From Cephalotrichum gorgonifer (taxonomy: Eukaryota; Ascomycota; Sordariomycetes; Microascales; Microascaceae): a DNA stretch of 64,000 bases. Position 1 is the first letter of the stretch, and each line of letters begins with the position of its first letter. Shown here in pieces: positions 34,433-45,253 of the stretch. The stretch lies in contig ONZQ02000021.1 in NCBI GenBank assembly GCA_900312665.1, positions 213,886-277,885 of the forward strand. The letters are read 5' to 3'. Under the pieces are notes generated by a model. The model searched no databases and was not told the origin of the DNA. It saw only the letters and a list, made by a program, of their open reading frames with translations. The translations under genes were made by a program, and so were the position numbers.

Positions 34433-36067
34433 ATGGCGACACTTGCTGATATCCCGACCATCGTTGACACGCCAGGTGGGATTCACCCATTCGTCGCCCA
34501 GGCTCCGAACCCCATTCTCCCACCGGGGCCGGTGAAGCTTAGCGATGCATCGTCTCCTCCTCCCACCACCACCCGCCTAGGAAACATCAGGTCCGTGGCC
34601 GTGATCGGCGCCGGCATTAGCGGCGTTGCAACCGCCGCGCATCTTCTCCTGGCAGGGCTAGACGTGACCGTGTTCGAGCGGAGCGGCAACATTGGCGGAG
34701 TGTGGGTGTTCGACGCCCGCACCCCCCTGACACCCCCCTTCCCTCATGTGGCTCCGCCCGCGGCGGACTCCCAGTACGTTTCCACGCCCGACGGCCTGAC
34801 GGCGGAACAAGCCTCCGTCTACCATGCGTCGCCGGGGCCGGCCTACGAAGGGCTGACAAACAATATCGGCACGGCGGTGATGCGCAGTACCCTTCTGGAC
34901 TGGCCCGAAGGGACAGGCAAGGTCATCACAGCCGACCAGGTCAAGGATTACATCCAGGAGCTCGCTCAGAAGTACGGCGTGGTGGATCGTGTGCGGCTCT
35001 GGACTCGCGTGGAAGGTATCTCCAAGCCGCCGGGTGAGGCTCAGTGGACCGTCCGTACCAGAAAGTTCATTCGCGATGGGGAAGATGCGTTCCACCTCGA
35101 ATCCCAGACCTCGTCCTTCGATGCAGTCGTCGTCGCAAGCGGTCACTACGACGTTCCACGTGTCCCAGACATCCCCGGCCTCTCGGAGTGGAAGGAGAGG
35201 TATCCGGGTCGAGTCGCACACTCTAAGGCCTATCGATCTCCGGAGGCCTTCAGAGACTCCACGGTTCTCATCATCGGCGCCGGGGTATCATCTTACGACA
35301 TTGCGAATCAGATTCACGAAGTCGGTGGAAAATCCTACCAGGTCAGTCGCGATCCTACCAGAGTCAACACCGCTCGCCAGGAAGGCCTGGCCGAGAGTTG
35401 CGAGCGGGTGCCGGCCGTGACGAAGCTTGTCCTCGATCCGGCCTCGAATCCGGACGAGCAGACCTTGCTAGAAGATACCGCGCCTATTCCGGGAAAAGTC
35501 GTCCTGGAAGACGGACGAGAGTTGATAGGGATCCACCACGTAGTCGTCGCCACCGGCTACATAACCACATATCCGTTCCTCGGCGACCTCGAAAACCCGA
35601 CGGTGGCCGCAGAAGCAGCCGATGACAAGGTCGTCATCACCTCCGACGGATACACCATGCACAACCTGCACAAGGACCTTTTCTACATCCCGGATCCGAC
35701 GCTCGCCTTTGTCGGCGTACTATACAACACTTCTACCTTCTCCCTCTTCGATTTCCAGGCCCGCGTGCTCGCCAGGATATTCAAGGGCGAGGCGACACTA
35801 CCCTCTCGGGATGAAATGCATCGGCTGCACCGGGCACGGAAGGCGAAGCATAAGCCCGGGGAGAAGTTCCACAGCCTCTCGCTGCAGGATGTCGCGTATG
35901 CCGAGGAGATACTCGAGTCTGTGAACAGAGACCTGGAGAAGGCGGGGTTGCCGACAATGACTGCTTTTGATGAAAAGTGGCATGCAGGGTTTGCTGATCT
36001 CAAGGCCTTCGTAGCGTCTGTTCGGCCTGACCTCGACCTGGACGGAGAGCGGGCTGATGGAGGCTGA
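34433..36067 (+). CDS. Flavin-dependent monooxygenase (class B FMO type)
   Basis: Single exon, 544 aa. Dinucleotide-binding motifs are visible: FAD site VIGAGISGVATAAHLLLAG (about 65-83), NADPH site IIGAGVSSYDIA (about 281) and the closing ATGYITTYPFL. The fingerprint between them is YPGRVAHSKAYRS, fitting the FMO pattern xGxxxHxxxY rather than the Baeyer-Villiger form ending in W. FAD plus NADPH would oxygenate a nucleophilic centre or a carbon of the scaffold. Baeyer-Villiger activity cannot be excluded from sequence alone, and CcsB in the cytochalasin E pathway is a flavin oxygenase in the same context. This is the last gene of the cluster; retroelement debris begins just after its stop. 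Confidence 0.9.
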   Translation: MATLADIPTIVDTPGGIHPFVAQAPNPILPPGPVKLSDASSPPPTTTRLGNIRSVAVIGAGISGVATAAHLLLAGLDVTVFERSGNIGGVWVFDARTPLTPPFPHVAPPAADSQYVSTPDGLTAEQASVYHASPGPAYEGLTNNIGTAVMRSTLLDWPEGTGKVITADQVKDYIQELAQKYGVVDRVRLWTRVEGISKPPGEAQWTVRTRKFIRDGEDAFHLESQTSSFDAVVVASGHYDVPRVPDIPGLSEWKERYPGRVAHSKAYRSPEAFRDSTVLIIGAGVSSYDIANQIHEVGGKSYQVSRDPTRVNTARQEGLAESCERVPAVTKLVLDPASNPDEQTLLEDTAPIPGKVVLEDGRELIGIHHVVVATGYITTYPFLGDLENPTVAAEAADDKVVITSDGYTMHNLHKDLFYIPDPTLAFVGVLYNTSTFSLFDFQARVLARIFKGEATLPSRDEMHRLHRARKAKHKPGEKFHSLSLQDVAYAEEILESVNRDLEKAGLPTMTAFDEKWHAGFADLKAFVASVRPDLDLDGERADGG

Positions 36068-36089
36068 TAGCCGGGCTGTATTGTCAGAT

Positions 36090-36990
36090 AATTCTAGGAA
36101 GTTTAGTCAAATCTAAATAGTATTAGTACCCGAGACTATACGACTCGACGCAAGTTCGGTGACGGCAAACTAGTCTACCAAATCGTCCTAGTTGAAAGAT
36201 GAAACGCCTTTAAGTACTGCTACTGAATCGCGTTTATACGTTCGGCCTGGCAGCCTGTTTCGGAGTGGAAGGTATTAGAGGAACGTCGTAGTTTGACGCC
36301 AAGGTATGACTAGACTTGCTGCCACAGCTAGGTGACGAATTGGGATCCCGTGTCTGATATAATGCTATCGGGTGTCCTGTAGAGGTAGTAAATCCTACTA
36401 ATGAACTCCGTAGCTAATTGGACTTCCTCTTAAGGCTTAAAGAGGAACAAAATTCTATATTGGCAGTTTGACGTGCTTTCATATTGTCTGGCAGATGTGT
36501 GTTATAGTCGACTGGGGTGTCTATGTTCAGAATGGAACAGGCAGAGACTAAAGGAACCCCGGGAAGTTGAGTTGGGTACCCTTCGTCCGGACATATAGCG
36601 GACAGTCTTTAACGTATTCTTCGATCTCTCTCGTTGTCCTTGGCTGCCATTAGGTGCGATCGATGAGTTCAACCTTGGTGACTCGTCCCGGGTGGCCTAC
36701 CGAGGCCGTATTATGCACCCGGTATATGATCTGAGTTAAACCTTAGTTATTTTTATTGGTTTCACCAGTAGATTATCCCGTTTATTAAGACATCGTAGTT
36801 AGTCATCTGGATCTTCCGTGTTAGTATTACCCCAGGTTGAAGCGGGATCCGCCTCTGATTTTTTGGTCAGTCCTGAGTCTAAACATATTACAAGCTCTAT
36901 ACTGTGCAAGGTGTGTCGATTTATTTGCTCACACTGCACATGGCTTCCTTCCATGGGCCATAAATATCCTCTGCCATGCCTCAAGCTCAA
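36090..36990 (-). mobile_element. Degenerate Ty3/gypsy retrotransposon remnant (integrase region)
   Basis: On the minus strand the integrase can be followed through many stops. The zinc-binding region is near 36590-36720, with VHNTASVGHPGRVTK and then EIEEYVKDC; its second Cys is replaced by Tyr. The catalytic core is near 36170-36370, with DSIISDTGSQFVT and then QAERINAI. Most stops are TAG or TGA where Trp or Gln is expected, and C-to-T/G-to-A changes dominate, as repeat-induced point mutation would leave. Upstream (36720-36990) weaker connection-domain similarity is possible. LTRs and reverse transcriptase were not found. The element is dead. Confidence 0.75.
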
Positions 36991-37996
36991 TTCATTCCAC
37001 CATTCACTCCTATCTCTCACATGAGCCCTTCAATATCGGCCTCTCGCGTCCCGAAGCTGGCTGGCAGATGAAAGAATTATTACTTGCTATTTTTATCACA
37101 CTCTCACCTTTTCTCTCCCGTCTCCGGCTAACATGGAAGTAGCTTAGACCACGAATGACACTGGAGCGGCTCGTCTACTATATACTATTGCATTTCAAAC
37201 GACGGGCGAATGATTGGATGATCATTCGGCCGGCGGGAACCAGTCACTAAGAGAGCCGGGCTTCTTCATATCTGGTTCCGCCCCGGCTATTCCGAGAGCC
37301 CCCGGTATTCCCGGTTCAGGAATTAACCTATCCCGTGCCTCTCACCCCACCGCGTTCGATTGTCAGACTTTCCTTCTCAGAGGGGTGCCTACTAGCCGAG
37401 GGGAGATACTATACTGTCTCCCGCTTCCAAATTTACGGAGAGAAGAGAGGCCCGTGTCTTTACTCGACGGCCAACTTATGCCAAGTAGCTTGGTAGCACC
37501 GTGACATCCGTATTACTGGGACTTATGTATCACTACTAGCCAATCCTTCCTGCCACCCACCCTATGTGGGAAAAGACAGGTTCGAGCTTGCACACAGGTT
37601 ATCCGTCAAGGAGTAGCTCAGGGACAAGCTCGAGAACGAAAGTTGACGCGTGTCATTTCATGTATATTACCTCGCAGTCCTTACACCGGCACCATGGATC
37701 CAGTACTGGCACTAACGGGAGGTTGTATGCGAACGCCATCCCGTCTACACCCCCTCTGTTGGCCGCTATCTTGATTAGGACACGGCTCCCGGTATTAAAC
37801 TTAAACGATGGCTGACACGGCTGGGGGGTGCTTAGCTCTGCGGGGGATGTGCCCGCCCTCCCCTCGTTGTATAGCTGATTCCAGATACTATATATAGCTC
37901 AGGGACCCCCGTGATAAATTCCATCTTAGCACCCCTCGCCATACCATCAACCCGGAATCTATCACCATTGTATAGAAGTTGTCGTCTTTACGAGCC
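36991..37996. other. Intergenic region right of the cluster
   Basis: No supported gene. It may hold further decayed element sequence and, near 37880-37996, a TATATATAGC-containing promoter for the AA8 gene. Confidence 0.4.
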
Positions 37997-38664
37997 ATGT
38001 CACCATCACGCCGTTTCGTGGGCCTTGCGGCCCTCGCCGTACCTACTCTGGGTCAATTCCAGACGGTTGATCCCGGGACAGGCGCTCTCCTTTCATTCGC
38101 CATCCCAGATGTCGACGCGGCGCCGTTCGATATCATTGTTTCCATCTCCGCTCCCGCCGGCGCTGGGTGGGTCGGGGTAGCGTGGGGTGGCGCCATGCGA
38201 AATGCGCCCCTGAGCGTCGCGTGGCCGTACGGGGACAGTGTCGTTGCCGGCCCGCGGTGGACAGAGTAAGAGTAGCTTCTTTAACCATGAAAATATAGGC
38301 AATGGAATCGCTAACGTCCTCCTCACCCAGGTCATACTCCCTACCGAAGCCGTACGACGGCGCATCCATCTTCGTCTTCCCGACGTCCGAGGCGAGCTCG
38401 GATGGCTGGACGGCCACGTACCTCTGCGAGGGCTGTAGCCAGTGGGAAGGCGGGAACCTGAATCCCAACGGGGAGGTGAAGCTTGCGTCGGTCCTAGGCT
38501 CGTCACCAGTGGCTGAGCCGGGGAATCTGGAGACGGGGTTCTCGGTTCATAATATGCCGGGGCTCTTCACGTTTGACCTGAGCAAGGCGAAGCTTGGTGC
38601 TGCGGACTGGGAGGCTTTGATTAGCTCCTTGTCAGGGGATATCGGAGTGGGGGAGCCAGTAGAT

Positions 38665-38718
<54 letters not shown>

Positions 38719-39081
38719 GATCCGCCAGCGGCAGAGCCTACTCGGGAGCACACAGATCCACCTGCGGCGGAGCCCACCGAAGAGCACACAGACCCACCGG
38801 CGACAGAACCCACCGAAAAGTCTACGGAGCCGCCGGCACCAGAGCCCACCAAAGCTCCAGAACCACCCGTCGAAGAGGTCGAAGAGCCAGAAGAAAGCCC
38901 TGATAGTTCTGAAACCGAGCGACCAATTCCGACTAAGATACCAGAGCAAATTGATCCGGATGGGCCCATCACCATAACCATCCCCTACCCTAGCGAAGAC
39001 GATCCCACCGTGATCACACTACCTGGTCGACACCAGACGCAAGTCCCCAACCCCATATTCGAGATCATTGACACGCCATAG
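37997..39081 (+). CDS. Secreted AA8 cytochrome-domain protein with (Glu-Pro)n linker
   Basis: Extracellular heme-b protein resembling the cytochrome domain of cellobiose dehydrogenase. Two exons, 37997-38265 and 38331-39081, give 339 aa. Signal peptide about 1-19 (RRFVGLAALAVPTLG). Domain about 20-190: GWVGVAWGGAMRNAPLSVAWP carries the Met ligand, LCEGCSQW a Cys pair, and FSVHNMPGLFTFDL the likely His ligand. From about 210 comes a run of Glu-Pro dipeptides, then PPAAEPT/EHTD-type repeats and an acidic Pro-rich tail. There is no dehydrogenase or carbohydrate-binding module. Such stand-alone AA8 proteins are thought to relay electrons, for example to copper monooxygenases; a candidate lies two kilobases downstream. 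The start is the first ATG before the signal peptide. Confidence 0.88.
38663..38718 (+). repeat. (GAGCCT)n microsatellite within the AA8 gene
   Basis: Nine or so hexamer repeats encode alternating Glu-Pro. The in-frame hexamer can expand or contract without frameshift, so linker length may vary between strains. Confidence 0.9.
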
Positions 39082-40891
39082 AGTGAGGTGGGAGAGGAGC
39101 TGCGGACTCAGATGCGCAGGGTCCGAGGACCAGGTGGCGGGGCTGGGGGTTAAGTGAGCCCTGATGAGGGGATGGGATGCAGTATTGTGGCTGCCATTTA
39201 TTTGTATATACTCTTCTAAAGTTTGGTCTTCGTCTGCAATGTGATTGGCTTTACACGAAGTCAAACCCAGTCTTTCTTCCTTTAGCATCAGACGGTGGGA
39301 GGAGGGGGAAAGTTAAGTCGGATCCGGGAGCGTGATACGCCCACTGGGTATTAGTAGCGCCGCCGAGTATTGCATATTTAAATTGATTCTTGTTTTCATT
39401 CTTTGTGCCTCTCTGTGGTTGGAAGCTGCTTGCTACAAGTCATGTAGCTTCGGAGTCGATAATCGTTGGCCAAGAAAGAGGAGCAGAGTCGTGTTCTAAG
39501 ATTGAAGCCAGGGTGAGACTGGGACTGTCTTCGTCGGGAGTTGAGATCGCTTTCGTCAGGAGTAGGTAGACGTGGAGAGGGTTCGAGCGGAGAGCAGGGG
39601 CGATTGAAAGATCCCTAGTATTTTAGTTTGGATTTATCGCATGCAGGCCTCGGCCTCTGCGTGAGGATATATTTAGGACAAAAAACGCCACTCGTGGGTT
39701 ACAATGTTACCTCTACTACATGAATTCAAGACTTCGCCGGGGTAGGAGCGGAGCCGACATCTGCGAGCACAGAGCCACCGATCGGATACTCCCCCACCAG
39801 AAGAGTCATTCTTAGTATTTAATTATAGAATTCACGCCCTGTCCCACGGGGTCGTAAAGGGTTTATCTGGCCCTCTCAAGCGCAACGTCATTTGGGAAAG
39901 CCTACGCGGGGATTCGCACCAATTCATCCACGCATCAACCCAAATGATCGTCGGACCTGCGACAAGCCCCCCCGGCTCAACGAACCCGGCCCCCTCCTTC
40001 CCCCCCGCCCTCCGCTCCTGTTCTTCGGACGACACCTGCCGGACGGGTTCATGGGAAGCCCCGTGCCCCGTCATAGCCGGAAATTCTTTTTTCAGGGTCC
40101 CCACCATCAGCCATAAAAAAGGCAGGGCGACCCGCTGAAACACGGGGGCGTGTCAGGTCTTGGCGGCCACTTACACGCTCATGCTCCCCCCCCTTGCTTC
40201 ACCCCCAGCTCCTCACTGAAGGGAAAAACGGCACACTCGGGTGCACTGATTACAGGTAGAGGAGTAGGGGAGTTGAAACCCCGGGGTTGTTCGAAGGCCC
40301 GTTTAGCGAGCGGGAGTACGGCAACGAGGGGGTTCCTTCTCTGGCCAATTGGTGCCGGAAGTAACGGATCGTTCTCCCTGCGAGGCCGCCGCGCCCTACG
40401 GCCCGTTCACGTTCTTTATGTCCCGTGGGAGGCGAGCGGCTGTGGGATGCCGACAGGCCGTATGGTATTTACTCAGGCGAGACCTGGGGGATACCCACCA
40501 CCTGCCCCGTGACACTTCAACTTCCAGGACAGCCGAGTATTATTTGTCAAAGCAAAAAAAAATCCCCGATCTCTGCGTTTCGCCTTGGTATTGTTCCAGG
40601 TTGGCTGTAAGGGGATGGAGGCCACCTGGGTGAGCAAGATGGGAGGGAATAAGAGGGCATGTCTCCCTCCTTCGTGCCAAGAATAACCCGTATAACATCA
40701 GGTCTCCCTTTCTGTCATTTCCGGGCTCATATATCCTTCCATATTCGTTTCTTGTTAGTGCTGGTCGCCACATATCCTTCATAGTATAAACCCATTTTAC
40801 AGCTTCGCTCGTTTTGCCGTCACTCGTTGGAAGTCAGTATCTACGAAGAAATTAAGAAAAAAAATTCCATACCGCACAAAACCCGCCCATC
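39082..40891. other. Intergenic region
   Basis: 1.8 kb with no supported gene. The last 150 bases, with a pyrimidine-rich leader (TTTTGCCGTCACTCG), should be the promoter and 5' leader of the next gene. Open frames at 39800-40650 overlap on both strands and show no recognisable protein. Confidence 0.45.
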
Positions 40892-41523
40892 ATGAAGTCG
40901 ACCATCCTCGCCGCCGCCTCCCTGGCAGCCCTTGTTTCCGCTCATGGGGCCATCACCCAGCCACCCCCGCGACTCCCGGGCGCCGCCATGGCTGCGGCGT
41001 GTGGACAGGCGGCCGTGGATGCGGTGGAGGCCGATGGCACCATTCCGCTTGAGAACATTACCCCCGAGACGAACGATTGTGAGTACCCAGAACGCCCCCC
41101 CCCTTCTCCCGGCCCCCAATCCTCCCGAAGGACCCCCCGGATGCACTAACACCCTCAGGCAACCTCTTCCTCTGCCGCGGCGCCACCTTCGATGACAACC
41201 AAGACCTCGTGCAGACCTTCTCGGCGGGCGACGTCATCGACATGGAGGCTGTCCTCCCCATCCCGCACGAGGGGCCGGCCAATGTCTCCATCGTCGACAC
41301 GGCAACGAACACCGTCATCGGGGACCCGCTCATCGAGTTCGAGAGCTACGCGGACGAGAACCTCCCGGAGCTGCCGGCGAACAACACGGCGTTCAGCGTG
41401 ACATTCCCGCGGCTACCGGCGGGCGCCTGCACGGTGGCGGGGGAGTGTGTGCTGCAGTGGTTCTGGTTCGGGACGGGGGCGCAGCAGACTTACGAGAGCT
41501 GTGTTGATTTTGTGGTTGGGTGA
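40892..41523 (+). CDS. Small secreted LPMO-like / chitin-binding type-4 protein
   Basis: Two exons, 40892-41078 and 41159-41523, give 183 aa. A 17-residue signal peptide would be cut before His-Gly (SA|HGAITQPPPR), exposing an N-terminal histidine as in lytic polysaccharide monooxygenases. A second His lies in IPHEGPANVSIVD, the HxGP context of the copper histidine brace. The end, QQTYESCVDFVVG, resembles the strand that carries the axial aromatic residue. Four or more Cys can form disulfides. Expected role: secreted copper protein acting on chitin or another polysaccharide. The family is widespread in filamentous fungi, but I cannot name the CAZy family or confirm activity. No GPI signal is evident. 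Confidence 0.78.
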
Positions 41524-42455
41524 GTGTGTAACATTAGGGCGGGGAGAGAGGCAGAGAGGGAGAGGCAATGGAGAAGGGCGAAGGGGGGCTAGTATCAAGA
41601 CCTTGTATGTTTAGAGGGTATAAACGAGGGTACGGCTGGGAGTAGGCAGATCAATGGCATGCAAGGTGTTTAATTTCCATTTCCATCCAAGAGAAGAAAT
41701 ATGTGAGGACGTTGGTAACAAGAGAGCATCGACCAGGATTGTCACACAAAATCAAATGTGCATCCGATCTTTTGCATGAACTACGATCTCCATTTTGACG
41801 ACTAATCGTGGCCCGAGCTTGGAGTCTAGATGGTTCGACGGTGTAAGACTCAAACACGAAATATCAGACTTGGCTCTCGGCGGCTCCCCGCTGTCACTCA
41901 GTTCCAGGTTACTAAACCGGAGCACTGGAGTGGTCAGAGCAGGATTAAAGTGCCCCGTAGCGGCAGGCAGTGGAGCGATTACTGAGCATCTGGTCAGTTC
42001 CACGTCGCAGTTACTGAACAATTTCAAACTTAGAAACAGTGATGCTTGTAAATCAACGGCCTCTGATTGGCTTCCGGTGATCCACTAGCCCCGGAGAAGG
42101 CCGCACCTTCCCTGCTGGGGCATCGGGTGGTACCTGGCGGCGAATTGCCTATTATGGAGTGGCGTGGTGGGGTCGAGGTGGTGGGGTGGGCGGGTGCTTG
42201 CTTCCACCTCGCCCCTCGCTGGCATGACGCGGTGCGACTTTGGGTTTGAGTTTAAAGTATAAAGACTCTCTCTCGCCTCCGTTCGAGAACTGTTTCCTCA
42301 CTCTCGCTTCAATTTGATAAACATACATACACTTCACGATTTCACACACTCTCCCACGATCATTGCTACGCATTGCATTGGCTTCAGCCTTCAACTACTG
42401 AGAACCAACTTTACACACCGTCAAACAAGACATCCGTTTCCAATATCTAGCAATC
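41524..42455. other. Intergenic region
   Basis: No gene supported. The end (about 42250-42455) is a long CT-rich and TCA-rich leader typical of strongly expressed fungal genes, here for the Cys-rich protein at 42456. Confidence 0.45.
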
Positions 42456-42953
42456 ATGACTGCTTCTACCTGCTGCCGGAAGGGCGAGGGCGCGTGCGTC
42501 TGCAGTATGTCTTGACCTCCTCTCTATCCTCTCTGCTCAATCTCCACCACACCCATACTCCCATGTTCGTACTCCTTACTGACCCCCCCACCAGGCCAGC
42601 AAGCCACCTGCTCCTGCGGAAAGCAGTCCGCCCTCAACTGCACCTGCGAGAAGGCCGCCCAGGAGAACACCGTCAGCGGGCCCACCTGCTCCTGCGGCTC
42701 CCGCCCCGCCGGGAAGTGCACCTGCAACAACGCCGCCTCCGAGAACAAGGCGCCGGGGGAGAACGCCTGCCCATGTGGCAAGAGGCCGTCTGGTATGTGA
42801 TTTACCCCTACCTTGCTGGAAACTTTTTTCCATTTCCGGAGAGACGTACTCCTGCCCCTCCAAAAATGACCGAGGGACGAAAGGGGCTAACATTTGTCGA
42901 ATGTAGGCGCCTGTACGTGTGCGAGCCGGGAGACCGACTTCACCTCGAAGTAA
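42456..42953 (+). CDS. Cys-rich metallothionein-like protein
   Basis: Three short exons, 42456-42504, 42595-42792 and 42907-42953, join in frame to a protein of about 97 residues. It opens MTASTCCRKGEGACVC and continues with repeated CSCG and CTC elements about 12-20 residues apart (TCSCGKQSALNCTCEKAA; TCSCGSRPAGKCTCNNAA; CPCGKRPSGACTCA), ending TDFTSK. The regular Cys-x-Cys spacing suggests binding of soft metals such as copper or zinc. The same architecture occurs in a conserved but uncharacterised ascomycete family. Probably cytosolic; no signal peptide. The CT-rich leader suggests high expression. Confidence 0.85.
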
Positions 42954-43596
42954 TAGACTCATGTTTCCACTCGTGGGGACGAATTCGGGATGATTGATGG
43001 TTAAGGGAGTCGGCGTTTGGGTTGGGTTGGGTTTTGGTTCATGGCGAATATGGAGAGGGACCATCTCCCTCTTGTTTTGGTTGGTGATGAGTGCGCACAG
43101 CTCGTCTAGCTTCTTGGGAATATACCATTTCTTTCCCCGTTCTGTTTCTCCGCCTTATTATCTCCGTGCCGATGCGTGATACTACGCACTACTTCTCTCT
43201 GCGCCAATGTGTGGCATTACATACCAGTAGCCGTCTCGCTCAATGTACCTACTTTTGGGGGGGGGGGAGGGAAGCGGCAACAAGACTGGGTGGGGTGTAG
43301 ATTCACGACGTGAACTTCCGGACATGTGGACGTGACAGCGAAATCTATTAACCGAGTGCTTCCTTCCAACCTATTAGTACACACAAACGCGAGTCCCGTA
43401 AAAAATCCTCATAAATCGGGCAGACCCGCCCCCCATTTTCTCGCCGTCCGACCTTCCCCAGCTTGCATACGCCCCAAACATAAAAAAAGGAAACCTCATC
43501 GACTGCCTGTTTCCCCTTAATCCGTGCCTCTCATCCCCCCTAAGTCTCACACCCGTCACCCCTGGAACAACACCCAATCCTCCAGCCCCAAGACGC
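42954..43596. other. Intergenic region
   Basis: Convergent 3' ends of the Cys-rich gene and YIP1. A G run at about 43257-43268 is a likely sequencing weak point. Nothing else recognised. Confidence 0.45.
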
Positions 43597-44567
43597 TCAC
43601 GCCTTCTGCAGCCTCGCAAGCGACCCGCTCCCCCTGGAGCTGAAGATGGCCATGATCCCGAACCCGAAGTAGAACAGCGCGAGCGGGTAGGCCACGAGCG
43701 CCCGCATCCCCCTCATCCTCCCTACGGCGCAGAACATGCCGCTCGAGCTCGCCGTGCACCAGAGGATCGCCGCGCACGTGCAGACGATGCCCGCCGGCGT
43801 GTCCATGGGCATGACGATGCCCACCATCGACGTCACGACCAGCGGGAGGAGGCAGTAGCCCAGGACGCTGCCGCTGCGGGCGAAGGTGAGCGTCGGGGAG
43901 ACGGGGTGGTCATGGTGGGAGGAGGAGCCCGGGGGGTGGTCGTGGTAGGACGGGGACGGCGGGATGTCCGGGGGCGTCATGAGGGAGAGTATGGCGTGGA
44001 GGGAGGTGGAGCCCAGGAGGGCGAGGCCGTAGATGTAGCCGAAGTGGACCTTGCCGGAGAAGAGGAGGAAGGTGCCGAAGAGGAGGAAGAAGAGAATGGG
44101 GCCGGCGAGGTCGGAGTCGTCCATGATGTGCTGGTCGATGCGGCCGAAGGGGTTGAGGACTGCTAGGGTCTGGGGGGAGGGTGGTTCGTTAGCTACCTTT
44201 TGGCGGGGATTACGGGGGGAGAGGTCATGAAGGTAAGGTCAACACATACCTTGGCTTGGATGTGCCCAAAGTTAACTCCGAGCTCCTCCAGCAGCGGCGG
44301 CTCCCCATCATACCCCTCAGTCGAGAACGCCGCCAGCCAGCCCGTCCTTAGTCCGCCCTGCTCCCCCATCCTCCCCGACACGCCTGCGCCGTACGCGTGC
44401 GCCGTCGCAGGGCCGCCGCCCCCTCCTCCTCCATATCCTCCGTACCCCCCCTGCGATGGCGTCGCAGAGCCCTGAACGCCGGGGGTGTATGATGACGGGA
44501 AGAACTGGAGGTTATTGGAGGAGGGGCCGTAGTTGGACTGCGGCTGCTGGCCGTAATAGTTTGACAT
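43597..44567 (-). CDS. YIP1: Yip1-family Golgi membrane protein
   Basis: Multi-pass membrane protein of ER-Golgi vesicles that binds Rab/Ypt GTPases and supports COPII traffic. Two exons, 44567-44250 and 44169-43597, give 296 aa. The cytosolic N-terminus is rich in Gln, Tyr and Gly (MSNYYGQQPQ and a Gly/Tyr run). The conserved EEPLLEELGVNF-like segment reads DGEPPLLEELGVNFGHIQAK. Then NPFGRIDQHIMDDSDLAGP leads into five hydrophobic segments. An unusual His/Ser/Pro-rich insert (PSPSYHDHPPGSSSHHDHP) lies in the loop after the second. Start chosen at MSNYY, the usual opening of the family. Divergent from PAM16. Confidence 0.93.
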
Positions 44568-45253
44568 GGTTTCCGATTGTGGGGGGGAGGAGCGAAGGCG
44601 TGGCACGGAAAAATGCTGGCGGAAGAAACTACGCGGTAGCTGGAGGCAGGTATGCCGAAAACGGGGGCGGAGATTTCGAGCTTTCTGGAAGTGACGTTCC
44701 TTGGTGGTTTAGCTTGTGGAAGCTTTGATGCCAGGCGCAACACCGTCGTCACTTTACCCTTTGGTAGACACCGCCGAAATTGGGGCCAGGCAGAGAGTTA
44801 AGGGCGCTTGTTATGTAATCACGCCTCTCAGCTTTCCCATGACGCCACGTTTTGTTTGGTTCGAGGGCCCCACTTGTGGCACGATAAGATAGATAATCGC
44901 CTTTTTCTCTTCGGGAAATATTCGGCGTTTACAAAAAAGTCGGCTTTGCCTGCCGGGTGCCTTCCACTTTCCGGGGGGCGAGAGGGACCAGAAAAAAAAA
45001 CCGCGACTTCACTTTCGCAAAGAATCCACACCGGACGGCTGTCAATTCCCTTTGTCTCCTCCGAACGGAAAACCTCACGCCGGGCCTCCTCCTGTGTGCG
45101 CGCCACACTTTATCATCCACATCTCTGTTTTTTTCTTTCTCTGTGGTGAAAGAAGATTTCACGAACGCAGCACAGCACGCAGCGTGAGAGCAAAAATCCA
45201 AAACCGCGAATCCATAACACGAGCACATCCCGAACCCGGCGCAACCTCTCAAA
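44568..45253. promoter_or_regulatory. Divergent promoter between YIP1 and PAM16
   Basis: 686 bases with both housekeeping genes leading outward. No specific element recognised apart from CT-rich leader sequence before PAM16. Confidence 0.45.
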
